From NCBI GenBank assembly GCA_963733265.1, contig CAVTCF010000003.1:372001-436000 (forward strand): a stretch of 64,000 nucleotides of DNA, given 5' to 3'. Position numbers and translations under genes: made by a program. The notes under the pieces were generated by a model, which ran no database searches, had not been told where the DNA came from, and saw nothing but the letters and a program-made list of their open reading frames with translations. Source of the DNA: PALSA-1006 sp963733265. GTDB lineage: Bacteria > Pseudomonadota > Gammaproteobacteria > Burkholderiales > Gallionellaceae. Positions 44,145 to 51,630 of this stretch are shown here, one piece after another; the stretch's first letter is position 1, and each line of letters opens with the position of its first letter.

Positions 44145-44977
44145 GATAAATTTGTTGAGTGGAGAAAATGGCGGCGAACATACGCCCCCCCGATATTGAT
44201 GATAGTTACCAAGCCTAATAAAACGATAATCAGTGCCATTGCTTCCTGGTATTCAAAGAGGTGGAAAGCCGTAATGATTTCCAAACCCAATCCGCCTGCC
44301 CCCACGACACCTAACGTGGTGGATGCACGCAAATTGTGTTCCCAGCGGTAAACAGTTATATCAACAAGGCGCGGCAGAATTTGGGGAAATACAGAGAAGC
44401 GCAAAATTCCGAGTTCGGAAACACCTTGGCTACGCAATGCATCGCCCGGAGCTGTTTCTACGTGTTCAATAATTTCCGCGATGAATTTTCCCAGCATTCC
44501 GGTTGAGTGGCAGGCCAGTGCGAGTACGCCCGGAAGGGGGCCGAAGCCCACCGCAGCTACAAATAAAATGCCCCAGACCAGGCAGGGGATCGAGCGGCAG
44601 GCGTTAAGGAATAAGCGCACGGGAATACCGATCCAAGCCGGTACGACATTACGGGCGGCGAGCATGCCCAAGGGGAGTGCTGACACCAAACCAAATGCCG
44701 TTCCTGCGACACTCATGCTGAGTGTTTCGAGCAGCGGTCGCCCCCAGTTGCGCCAGCGGCTGAAATCCGGCGGAAGTGCATCGCCGAGTAATTTGAATAT
44801 CGTGGGAATTGCATCCGAATAGCGACTCGGGTTTAGTACGCCTGCGTATGCACAGAAGCCGCAAATAATTCCCAGCCCCAATAAGGTTAGAAGTAATTGG
44901 CGGCGTCGATGAAGCTGCCCTGTTGCAAGAACTTTCTCGATATCTTGTTCAGCAGAAATATTCAAGGCGATGCTCAT
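44141..44977 (-). CDS. ABC transporter permease, phosphonate (PhnE) type, putative vanadate
   Basis: A 278-residue permease with about six membrane segments (LLTLLGLGIICGFCAYAGVL, LETLSMSVAGTAFGLVSALPLGMLAA, LVWGILFVAAVGFGPLPGVLALACHSTG, ALIIVLLGLVTIINIGGAYV). The EAA-like loop for ATPase contact is EHVETAPGDALRSQGVSELGILRFSVFPQILP. It is the membrane channel of the importer encoded here. The spacing to the secreted binding protein gene is 27 bp, and the next gene overlaps by 4 bp. Confidence 0.85.
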   Translation of the reverse strand: MSIALNISAEQDIEKVLATGQLHRRRQLLLTLLGLGIICGFCAYAGVLNPSRYSDAIPTIFKLLGDALPPDFSRWRNWGRPLLETLSMSVAGTAFGLVSALPLGMLAARNVVPAWIGIPVRLFLNACRSIPCLVWGILFVAAVGFGPLPGVLALACHSTGMLGKFIAEIIEHVETAPGDALRSQGVSELGILRFSVFPQILPRLVDITVYRWEHNLRASTTLGVVGAGGLGLEIITAFHLFEYQEAMALIIVLLGLVTIINIGGAYVRRHFLHSTNLS

Positions 44978-45004
44978 GTTAGTTACCTATGATAGAAACA
45001 AATA

Positions 45005-45910
45005 TTATTTTGCGGCAGGTACTGAATCAGGGCTGTCTTTACGGATTGCCTCAATCCAGCCCCGCACACGATCCACATCGGAATCTACTGTAGAAATAAA
45101 AGCTTCGGCTCTGAATACGCCCAATGCATCAGGATCGGTCACTTCGATAAAGGCTTTGCGGATTTCTTCTTTGAATGCCGGATCAAGACCTTCGCGGAAA
45201 GTCCACATGTACTCAGGAATGGCTGGAGATTCGGCGAGTATGCGGACAGCATTTGAATCGATCTTTCCTTCTTTTATGAGCCGGTTATAAATGGGCAGTG
45301 ACAGCCCGCCTGCGGCAACTTTTTTGTTGGCAACGGCGAGTGCCACTGCATCATGAGCACCAAGTACACGCAATGTGTAATCACGACTTGCTACCAGACC
45401 GGCTTCGACAAGTTGGTAACGGGGTACCCAGGTGCCCGACGTGGATGCAGGATCACCAAAGGCTATGTCTTTTCCTTTTAAATCGGAAAGTGATTTTGCC
45501 GGACTGTCTTTAGGCACGATAATCACTGCCTGAAAAGTTGGCCCCACTTTGGCGTGTGAGGGGCGCGCAAAGGGTTCCAGTTTAGCTCGGCGACTTTGCA
45601 GAATGTAAGTAACCGGTCCCAGATAGGCAATATCAAGGCGTCCGAAGCGCAGTGCTTCGCTCGTGGCCGCATAATTGGCACCGACTACCATTTCGACAGG
45701 AATGCCCAAACGTTTTTCCAGATAGATGCGCAAGGGTTCATTTAAGCGGATGACTGTTGGCGCTGATTCGGTCGGCAATAATCCGATGACTAATTTTTGT
45801 GGGCGTGCAGGTGCCGTTGCTTCATCAGCATAGGCATTGGGCACAAGGGTTGATAACAGAAGTACAGCGAGAAATAACAGCCGACGCGAAATTTGCAGTA
45901 GTGTGTTCAA
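45005..45910 (-). CDS. ABC transporter binding protein, PhnD type, putative vanadate
   Basis: A 301-residue periplasmic binding protein with a clear signal peptide (LLFLAVLLLSTLVPNAYA, cleavage near residue 28). The mature part begins with LVIGLLPTESAPTVIRLNEPLRIYLEKRLGIPVEMVVGANYAATSEALRFGRLDIAYLGPVTYIL, and contains GDPASTSGTWVPRYQLVEAGL, the oxyanion-binding loop of the phosphonate/phosphite group. Vanadate is a phosphate-like oxyanion, and cyanobacterial VupA belongs to this general class. The VnfA/sigma54 promoter of the operon supports vanadate as ligand. Confidence 0.85.
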   Translation of the reverse strand: MNTLLQISRRLLFLAVLLLSTLVPNAYADEATAPARPQKLVIGLLPTESAPTVIRLNEPLRIYLEKRLGIPVEMVVGANYAATSEALRFGRLDIAYLGPVTYILQSRRAKLEPFARPSHAKVGPTFQAVIIVPKDSPAKSLSDLKGKDIAFGDPASTSGTWVPRYQLVEAGLVASRDYTLRVLGAHDAVALAVANKKVAAGGLSLPIYNRLIKEGKIDSNAVRILAESPAIPEYMWTFREGLDPAFKEEIRKAFIEVTDPDALGVFRAEAFISTVDSDVDRVRGWIEAIRKDSPDSVPAAK

Positions 45911-45927
45911 GTGCTTCTCCAGTGGGT

Positions 45928-46785
45928 TTAATGACGCGATGAAATAGAAAAAAGATGATCGTGGGCAACACCGTCAAATTTGCTCGCAGGGGCATCGAAG
46001 GTGATACCTGCCTTAGTCAGTCCAACGATACGATCAGCCAAACTTCGTGCTATGTCGATCTGGTGTAATACCACCACCACGGTGATGCCGGATGCCTTAA
46101 CGAGATTTCTGAATTCATTGCCAAGCTGTCTGGCCAGCGCCGGATCGACAGCCGCAAAAGGTTCGTCTGCGAGCAGTAACTTGGGCTTGCGAACAAGCGC
46201 ACGGGCAATGCCGACACGTTGACGTTCACCGCCACTTAGATTGCTTGCACGGGTATGTGCAAGGTGGAGCAATCCCACTTCCTTTAATGCATTAACTGCC
46301 TGCCGTTCAGATTTATTTGACCAGGGAAGGATGCTAAGCGGAACCCGCTCATCGGCAAATCCAAGCAGTACATTGTCCAATGCGGACAGGCGGTCAATCA
46401 GCGCATGTTCTTGAAATATGGTGGATGTCTGCAAGCGATGTTCGCGTAATAGCTCGGGGGTATTTAGGAAGTTCGATCCAATTTTGACACAGCCAGTCCG
46501 TGGTTGTAATAAACCATTGAGTGTGCGAATAAGTGTGGTCTTGCCTGCACCTGACGGACCGACGATGGCAGTGATTGAGCCTGCATCGATTTTGAGAGAT
46601 AAATCCCGAATGACTGCTTTGCCATCACGTTGAATGGTGATGTTGTCCATTTCAATCCCTGCGTCGGGCGCCAGCACATTTGTATATGGAGCTTCGCACT
46701 TTTTAAAACACTTCGATAACCAGGATGAATTGGCATCTTGATGCAGCGTACTCGCCGAGCTGTTTATGTATGCAAAATTAGCCAT
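45928..46785 (-). CDS. ABC transporter ATPase, phosphonate (PhnC) type, putative vanadate
   Basis: A 285-residue ATPase. Walker A is GPSGAGKTTLIRTLNGLL, signature LSGGERQRVGIARALVR, Walker B KLLLADEPFAAVDP, and the switch His is in VVLHQIDIARS. The first 45 residues are a Cys-containing extension unlike PhnC; a second start at MDNITIQRDG (46650) would remove it. I keep the first because AAAGGA precedes it. First gene of the operon and 62 bp downstream of a sigma54 promoter. It energises uptake. Confidence 0.85.
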   Translation of the reverse strand: MANFAYINSSASTLHQDANSSWLSKCFKKCEAPYTNVLAPDAGIEMDNITIQRDGKAVIRDLSLKIDAGSITAIVGPSGAGKTTLIRTLNGLLQPRTGCVKIGSNFLNTPELLREHRLQTSTIFQEHALIDRLSALDNVLLGFADERVPLSILPWSNKSERQAVNALKEVGLLHLAHTRASNLSGGERQRVGIARALVRKPKLLLADEPFAAVDPALARQLGNEFRNLVKASGITVVVVLHQIDIARSLADRIVGLTKAGITFDAPASKFDGVAHDHLFSISSRH

Positions 46786-46846
46786 GATTGAATCCTTTTC
46801 TAAATCGGTACCGGATGTGACTTTTGATACTGCTTGTCACTACACT

Positions 46847-46862
46847 GGCAAAGCTTGTGCCA
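46847..46862 (-). promoter_or_regulatory. Sigma54 promoter of the ABC transporter operon
   Basis: On the minus strand TGGCACAAGCTTTGCC, with correct GG/GC spacing and a consensus TGGCAC block. It lies 62 bp before the ATPase start. Confidence 0.7.
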
Positions 46863-47015
46863 GAAACAGTTCACTGCGGATTGGAAATGCATTCAACTTT
46901 GAATTAGATTTACCGAATTGCACTACCTGATGGGTTTTACGCACTTTTAATAATGATTTTGAACGGACAAATCTTTCTGGAAACGTAAAACACCGATGTA
47001 CGAAGAGACTGTATT

Positions 47016-47029
47016 GAACGTTTTTGTAC
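47016..47029 (+). promoter_or_regulatory. VnfA-type site, transporter side
   Basis: GAAC-GTTTTT-GTAC, a GTAC/GAAC dyad of VnfA type, 155 bp upstream of the transporter promoter and 150 bp upstream of the nfu promoter, so it may serve both. Confidence 0.65.
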
Positions 47030-47100
47030 GAAATGAATTAATAAATACTTATTGATAGCTTCTCGATTTAGTACTCTTTTGTTGCATCCCATTACTTGCC

Positions 47101-47114
47101 GTACATTTTGGTAC
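47101..47114 (+). promoter_or_regulatory. VnfA-type site, nfu side
   Basis: GTAC-ATTTTG-GTAC, a perfect dyad, 68 bp upstream of the nfu -24 element. Confidence 0.7.
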
Positions 47115-47181
47115 GAAATTCTTTGGTTGAATAATTAACTCGAGTTTGCAGGTTAAATCCACTTATTCGGGGTGATGAATT

Positions 47182-47197
47182 TGGCATGAGTCTTGCT
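47182..47197 (+). promoter_or_regulatory. Sigma54 promoter of the nfu-like gene
   Basis: TGGCATGAGTCTTGCT, near-consensus -24/-12, 36 bp before the ATG. Confidence 0.75.
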
Positions 47198-47232
47198 GCG
47201 ATCTTAAACACGACAATAATTACGGAGGCATC

Positions 47233-47532
47233 ATGGACGATCAAGTTATGGATGAAGAAGTTATTCCTCCTGCCAAGGACTTTAAAAGTTCAATGGACGA
47301 AGGTGAGCGTTTCCAACTTATCGCATCAGTTATCGAGTCGGTTCGTCCAAAGTTGCAGAAGGATGGCGGCGATATTGCACTCGTTGGCGTGGATGGGTTA
47401 TTTGTTCGCGTAAAACTGACGGGGGCTTGTGTAAGTTGCACACTTGCGGGTCAGACTTTAGGCGGCGTTCGACGTGCGTTAATGGCGGCTTTGAATGAGC
47501 CGGTGCGCATCGTACCGGTTCCCATCGATTAA
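47233..47532 (+). CDS. Nfu-type (NifU C-terminal) Fe-S scaffold
   Basis: A 99-residue protein matching the C-terminal domain of NifU. Core: IESVRPKLQKDGGDIALVGVDGLFVRVKLTGACVSCTLAGQTLGGVRRALMAAL, where the C-V-S-C pair binds a transient [4Fe-4S] cluster. The first 30 residues are acidic and unconserved. It probably supplies clusters to nitrogenase components under V-dependent conditions; VnfA site and sigma54 promoter lie directly upstream. CGGAGG precedes the ATG. Confidence 0.85.
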   Translation: MDDQVMDEEVIPPAKDFKSSMDEGERFQLIASVIESVRPKLQKDGGDIALVGVDGLFVRVKLTGACVSCTLAGQTLGGVRRALMAALNEPVRIVPVPID

Positions 47533-47602
47533 ACGTCGCGATCTTTATTAATTATTCTTTGTAACGCTATTTATAAAATTTATGAATATTTTGCACGAGA
47601 TG

Positions 47603-47626
47603 CGTTATATACTAATATACATTACG
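47603..47626 (+). promoter_or_regulatory. ModE-like operator upstream of the vnfA operon
   Basis: CGTTATAT-N8-ACATTACG, 24 bp. The left half is identical to the ModE half-site and the right half differs by one base (ACATAACG in the E. coli modA operator as I recall it). It lies 66 bp before the next start. It would let molybdate-loaded ModE repress the operon that contains vnfA. Confidence 0.65.
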
Positions 47627-47691
47627 GTTGGCGGAGACATGAAAGAGCGTAAATTCAGAATCTGTCACTGATGACTTTTGCACGGAGTGAT

Positions 47692-48114
47692 ATGGAAACC
47701 AATCGTTTGCAATATCGTTTATTTCTGGACACAGAAAATGGATCTTTTCTGGGGGATACAAGGGTGCGCCTTTTGGAGGCTATTGAATCCTATGGCTCAA
47801 TAACTAAGGCGGCAAAGAGTGTTGGTCTATCCTACAAGGCTGCCTGGGAACAGGTGGATAGTATAAACCGCCAATCAACTGAGTTGGTCGTGAACAGGTT
47901 AACGGGCGGCAGTAATGGTGGCGGGAGCAGTCTGACGCCGTATGGCTTAAGGCTCGTGGCATTTTATAGAGCGGTTGAGTGGGATCACCAGACAGCAATA
48001 GAAGAATTGGCTTTGCATTTGAGAAGCGGCACAGACCCATGCTGTTTTCGATATTTACTGAGGAAACGTGCAATAGGACGTGGCCCGCAACTGAGTCAGA
48101 ATATTTCGGAGTGA
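47692..48114 (+). CDS. ModE N-terminal-domain-only regulator
   Basis: A 140-residue protein with the ModE/LysR-type winged helix: DTRVRLLEAIESYGSITKAAKSVGLSYKAAWEQVDSINRQS, then LVNRLTGGSNGGGSSLTPYGLRLVAFY, as in ModE. It lacks the molybdate-binding Mop/TOBE domains; the C-terminal 40 residues instead contain DPCCFRYLLRKRAIGRG. It may sense something else, or act as a partner of ModE. Start ATG 47692 has GGAG 4 bases before; an ATG at 47671 is in frame too. It directly precedes vnfA (10 bp). Confidence 0.75.
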   Translation: METNRLQYRLFLDTENGSFLGDTRVRLLEAIESYGSITKAAKSVGLSYKAAWEQVDSINRQSTELVVNRLTGGSNGGGSSLTPYGLRLVAFYRAVEWDHQTAIEELALHLRSGTDPCCFRYLLRKRAIGRGPQLSQNISE

Positions 48115-48123
48115 GGCTCAGCT

Positions 48124-49797
48124 ATGAAAAATGAATCAATTAAAATAGTTCAGGCGACACAGGATGTTTCCGTGCGCCTGGATGAAATATCCAGACGCGA
48201 TTATAGTCAAAGCTCACTGTCACAACTGCCTGAGAGTAAAGCTATTCCGCATATGTGCGAATGCAACTTAGGCGAATGTCGCACTAATCTATTGCCACTA
48301 TTGTACGAGATGAGTCGTATCGTTACAGAAGCGGGTAATTTATCAACAACCCTAAATATCTTGCTTCAGCTAATGAACAAACATATGAGGGTCATTCGCG
48401 GCATGGTAAGTCTCTACGATACTGATTCCGGCAAAATTTTCATCCACGAGAGTTTTGGCTTGACCGATGAAGAAGCTGCTCGCGGTGTATATTTTTTGGG
48501 AGAAGGTGTTACAGGACGTGTGGTTGAAACGGGTGAGGCCATTGTTGTCCCCCGTATAAGCAATGAGCCAAAATTCCTCAATAAAACCGGGAGTCGGGGC
48601 AACATTGGAGAAACTAAATTATCGTTCCTCTGTGTTCCCATTATGCGCGGAAAAAAGGTAATGGGTACCATTAGCGCTGAACGTATTTATGATAATAAAC
48701 AGTTGCTGAATTTGGATGTCGAGGTTCTGTCAATTCTTGCGGCTACTACAGCCCAAGCGGTTGAGTTATATCTGTTGGAGAATGTACAGAAGGTTGCGCT
48801 GGAGGACGAGAATCGACGTTTACGCAGCGCGCTTAAGAAGAAATTCAAGCCCGCTAATATTATCGGCAATTCCAAACCGATGCTGGAAGTATATGGTTTG
48901 GTCGAAAAGGTGACCAAGTCCAAAGCAACTGTGCTCATACTTGGAGAGAGTGGCGTGGGCAAAGAGCTTGTGGCCAGTGCCATTCATTTTAATAGCAGCA
49001 ATTCATCCGGGCCTTTCGTTAAATTCAATTGTGCGGCGTTGTCGGAAACGGTAATTGAAAGTGAACTTTTCGGGCATGAAAAGGGGGCGTTCACAGGAGC
49101 TGCTGCCCAACGCAAAGGTCGATTTGAAGAGGCTGACGGGGGAACAATTTTCCTTGATGAAATTGGTGAGCTTTCCCTGTCAATGCAGGCAAAGTTACTG
49201 CGCGTGCTGCAGGAAAAAACATTTGAGCGAGTGGGTGGGAACACGCCAGTTCAGGTGAATATACGAATTATCGCCGCCACTAATCGCGACTTGGGCGAAA
49301 TGGTTGAGAAAGCCACCTTTAGAGAAGATTTGTACTATCGCTTCAATGTGTTTCCGATTACGATCCCTCCTTTGCGGGATCGCGGTAACGATGTTGTCGC
49401 CTTGGCTGATTATTTCGTTTCCAAATATTCAAGTGAAATGGGCGTTGACGTGCAGCGTATTTCAACTCCGGCACTCAATATGCTGCTTAGTTATCACTGG
49501 CCAGGCAATGTTCGTGAGTTAGAAAATGTTATCGAAAGAGCGATTATTCTGGCTGAAGACGGGGTTATTCACGCCTACAATCTTCCCCCGTCACTTCAAA
49601 CGCCGATTGTTTCCGACAATCCTGCCATTGGCTCTCTTGAGGCAAGGGTTAATGTCTTTGAATACGAAATAATTGTCGAGGCGCTTAAGGCCACTCACGG
49701 CAACACAACCGAGGCAGCCAAACAGTTGGGGCTGACTCGGAGAATTCTGGGTTTGCGTTTGGCTAAGTATAATCTCGATCACAAAGTTTTTCGCTAA
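48124..49797 (+). CDS. vnfA: V-nitrogenase transcriptional activator VnfA
   Basis: A 557-residue sigma54-dependent activator of the VnfA/AnfA group. After a 40-residue leader comes the cysteine motif CECNLGEC (C-x-C-x4-C), reported in Azotobacter VnfA to hold an Fe-S cluster. A GAF domain follows (residues about 60-215), then AAA+ with GESGVGKE (Walker A), GAFTGA and GGTIFLDEIGEL (Walker B), and a Fis-type helix-turn-helix at the end (GNTTEAAKQLGLTRRILGLRLAKYNLD). It is expected to bind the GTAC-N6-G(T/A)AC dyads found here. The motif is further from the N-terminus than in Azotobacter. AGCT-ATG start with weak ribosome site GGAGTGAGG. Confidence 0.9.
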   Translation: MKNESIKIVQATQDVSVRLDEISRRDYSQSSLSQLPESKAIPHMCECNLGECRTNLLPLLYEMSRIVTEAGNLSTTLNILLQLMNKHMRVIRGMVSLYDTDSGKIFIHESFGLTDEEAARGVYFLGEGVTGRVVETGEAIVVPRISNEPKFLNKTGSRGNIGETKLSFLCVPIMRGKKVMGTISAERIYDNKQLLNLDVEVLSILAATTAQAVELYLLENVQKVALEDENRRLRSALKKKFKPANIIGNSKPMLEVYGLVEKVTKSKATVLILGESGVGKELVASAIHFNSSNSSGPFVKFNCAALSETVIESELFGHEKGAFTGAAAQRKGRFEEADGGTIFLDEIGELSLSMQAKLLRVLQEKTFERVGGNTPVQVNIRIIAATNRDLGEMVEKATFREDLYYRFNVFPITIPPLRDRGNDVVALADYFVSKYSSEMGVDVQRISTPALNMLLSYHWPGNVRELENVIERAIILAEDGVIHAYNLPPSLQTPIVSDNPAIGSLEARVNVFEYEIIVEALKATHGNTTEAAKQLGLTRRILGLRLAKYNLDHKVFR

Positions 49798-49832
49798 TTC
49801 CTGAAGTGAGCACAGACTAAGGAGGAGTATCA

Positions 49833-50216
49833 ATGTTGAGCCAGCAAAATCAAAATATTTCGCAACCGTCTGCAAGTGGCGAGACTTTAGTTGCGGTGGC
49901 AACAAAGGGTGATAATCAGATCAATTTGCATTTCGGCCATGCAGATGATTTTGCAGTCTATGCAATTGGTGCTGACGGGATTCGCTTTGTTGAAACGCGG
50001 GTGGTGGAACATTATTGCCAAGGTGGCTACGGTGACGAGGATAAGCGTGAAGTGATTCTTCGTGCGCTTGCAGATTGTTCGGCACTTTTCGCGGCAAGAA
50101 TTGGAGAAGGCCCCAAGGCAAAACTGGCCAGTGCGGGTATTGAACCGGTTGATGCATTTCCATTTGGTCTGATTGAGGATTCGATCAGTGCATGGCACGC
50201 CAAAATAAAAAATTAG
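49833..50216 (+). CDS. NifX/NifB-C-terminal-like cofactor-binding protein
   Basis: A 127-residue NifX-fold protein, with VAVATKGDNQINLHFGHADDFAVYAI (H-F-G-H loop) and ADCSALFAARIGEGPKAKLASAGIEPVDAFPFGLIEDSI. It is most like the free-standing NifB C-terminal domain. The GGAGGAG ribosome site is strong. It follows vnfA by 35 bp and probably shares its operon. It may bind NifB-cofactor. Confidence 0.8.
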   Translation: MLSQQNQNISQPSASGETLVAVATKGDNQINLHFGHADDFAVYAIGADGIRFVETRVVEHYCQGGYGDEDKREVILRALADCSALFAARIGEGPKAKLASAGIEPVDAFPFGLIEDSISAWHAKIKN

Positions 50217-50343
50217 GGAATTGGAAAATTCTTATCAATAATATTTGTAGGTAGAATACGTCCCCTCAATAACTTAAATACCGGGGTGGGTTCTATGATA
50301 AAGCACCCTAAAAGCCAGTTATCAAATTCGACGCAGGTAAGAA

Positions 50344-51147
50344 ATGACTAAACCGATGCAAGTGTATGGCGGAATCTGGATGGGCCGTGACGATAATGCT
50401 CAGATCAGCGATGTGCGCATATCGTTGTTGGAAATGATAAACCAGCACGGTTCCATTACTCAGGCTGCCAAATCTGTAGGCGTCAGCTATAAGACCGCTT
50501 GGGAAGCGCTGGATACAATGCAAAACCTGTGCGGTGAAGCACTAGTAGAAAGTCTTACCGGTGGAAAGGGCGGCGGGGGGACACGCTTGACTGACGCAGG
50601 ACAGAAACTTGTTCAAACTTATCGTTTGATACAAGTTGAAAATGATCGCTTCCTGTCAAGTATCCGCGCAGGCATGGAAGACTTTGATAACTTCTATAAG
50701 TTGATCAGGAGGCTTTCCCTTAAAAGCAGTGCCCGAAATCAATTTTTTGGGAAGATTACTGCGATTAGCGGCGGATCAGTTAATGCAGAAATCGAAGTTT
50801 CACTCAACGGAAAAGACAAGATAGATGCGATCATCACGCATGAAAGCTTGGAGAATCTTAATCTCAAGATTGGTAGCGAAGTGTGGGCACTGGTCAAAGC
50901 ATCGTGGGTAGTTCTTAGTGTTGAAAATAGTGATTTAAAGACTAGTATGCGGAACTGCTTAGGCGGCTCAGTTACTCGTCTGACTAAAGGTCAGGTAAAT
51001 AGCGACGTTGTTCTTACGCTTGATGGAGGAAACACGGTCAGTGCCATTGTGACAAATGAAAGTGTTGACGATATGAAACTAGAACTGGGAACAAGAGCCA
51101 TTGCAATGTTCAACTCTTCAAGTGTAATTCTTACTGCAACTGTGTAA
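50344..51147 (+). CDS. modE: Molybdate-responsive regulator ModE
   Basis: A 267-residue full-length ModE. The N-terminal winged helix reads DVRISLLEMINQHGSITQAAKSVGVSYKTAWEALDTMQN, with LVESLTGGKGGGGTRLTDAG. Two Mop/TOBE domains follow (SSARNQFFGKITAISGGSVNAEIEVSL... and KTSMRNCLGGSVTRLTKGQVNSDVVLTL...), which bind molybdate. Expected to bind the 24-bp CGTTATAT-N8 boxes noted in this window and repress when Mo is present. AAATG start at 50344 with GCAGGTAAGAA upstream. Confidence 0.92.
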   Translation: MTKPMQVYGGIWMGRDDNAQISDVRISLLEMINQHGSITQAAKSVGVSYKTAWEALDTMQNLCGEALVESLTGGKGGGGTRLTDAGQKLVQTYRLIQVENDRFLSSIRAGMEDFDNFYKLIRRLSLKSSARNQFFGKITAISGGSVNAEIEVSLNGKDKIDAIITHESLENLNLKIGSEVWALVKASWVVLSVENSDLKTSMRNCLGGSVTRLTKGQVNSDVVLTLDGGNTVSAIVTNESVDDMKLELGTRAIAMFNSSSVILTATV

Positions 51148-51179
51148 AGAGTTTATAAGTTGTAATGTAGAACTTCGTT

Positions 51180-51349
51180 GCTAGTGTAGTGTTGCATTGT
51201 TGACGAGACTTAATGTGAATATCAGCAAATCCCTTGTAGGAGTCGGTTTTAGCCGCGAAGGGAATGCTGAATTTCACCGTTAGCATCGCGGCTAAAGCCG
51301 CTCCTACAGAGCTTATTAAGTTCCAAACAGGATGCAACACTACACTAGC
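51180..51349. repeat. Inverted-repeat element with REP-like core (MITE-like)
   Basis: Outer 18-bp perfect inverted repeats GCTAGTGTAGTGTTGCAT (51180-51197) and its complement (51332-51349). Inside are two opposed REP-like sequences, TGTAGGAGTCGGTTTTAGCC (51235 on) and the complement of TGTAGGAGCGGCTTTAGCC (ending 51308). Non-coding, about 170 bp. Confidence 0.7.
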
Positions 51350-51427
51350 ACTACTTCATTTTCTATTATGAGGTTGTTTCTCAATGTCTGGCATAGAGGA
51401 CATAACCTGATAAACAACCTACCGTTA

Positions 51428-51464
51428 TGTAGTAAATGATACATCGAATGTAATACATTCTACA
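51428..51464 (+). promoter_or_regulatory. Tandem NifA-type activator sites
   Basis: TGTAGTAAATGATACA (51428-51443) and TGTAATACATTCTACA (51449-51464), both exact TGT-N10-ACA, 21 bp apart. They lie 108-144 bp upstream of the -24 element. The block resembles the one at 32061-32096. Confidence 0.7.
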
Positions 51465-51571
51465 AAATGAAGTGTTTGGACCTCAATGAGCTTGCTGAAA
51501 GGACTAAGACTATAAGTATTAAAGTAATAACTTTCTATATTAATGAAAGTAATTAATTTATGATTATTGTC

Positions 51572-51587
51572 TGGCACGTCGTTTGCT
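51572..51587 (+). promoter_or_regulatory. Sigma54 promoter of the winged-helix gene
   Basis: TGGCACGTCGTTTGCT, an exact match to TGGCACG-N4-TTGCT. It is the strongest -24/-12 element in the window. Confidence 0.85.
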
Positions 51588-51611
51588 CGTTATATATATG
51601 TGGTTATAACG
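51588..51611 (+). promoter_or_regulatory. ModE operator at the transcription start
   Basis: CGTTATAT-N8-TTATAACG, a 24-bp dyad with CGTTATA and TATAACG as perfect inverted halves. It begins directly after the -12 element, so it covers the expected start site; bound ModE would block RNA polymerase. Confidence 0.75.
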
Positions 51612-51630
51612 AGTTAACTTGGGAGGTGTC

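Larger units (their letters stand above)
51350..51630. other. Composite promoter region of the winged-helix gene
   Basis: About 280 bp, AT-rich, no gene. It holds the tandem NifA-type sites, sigma54 promoter and ModE-like box listed separately. Confidence 0.6.
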
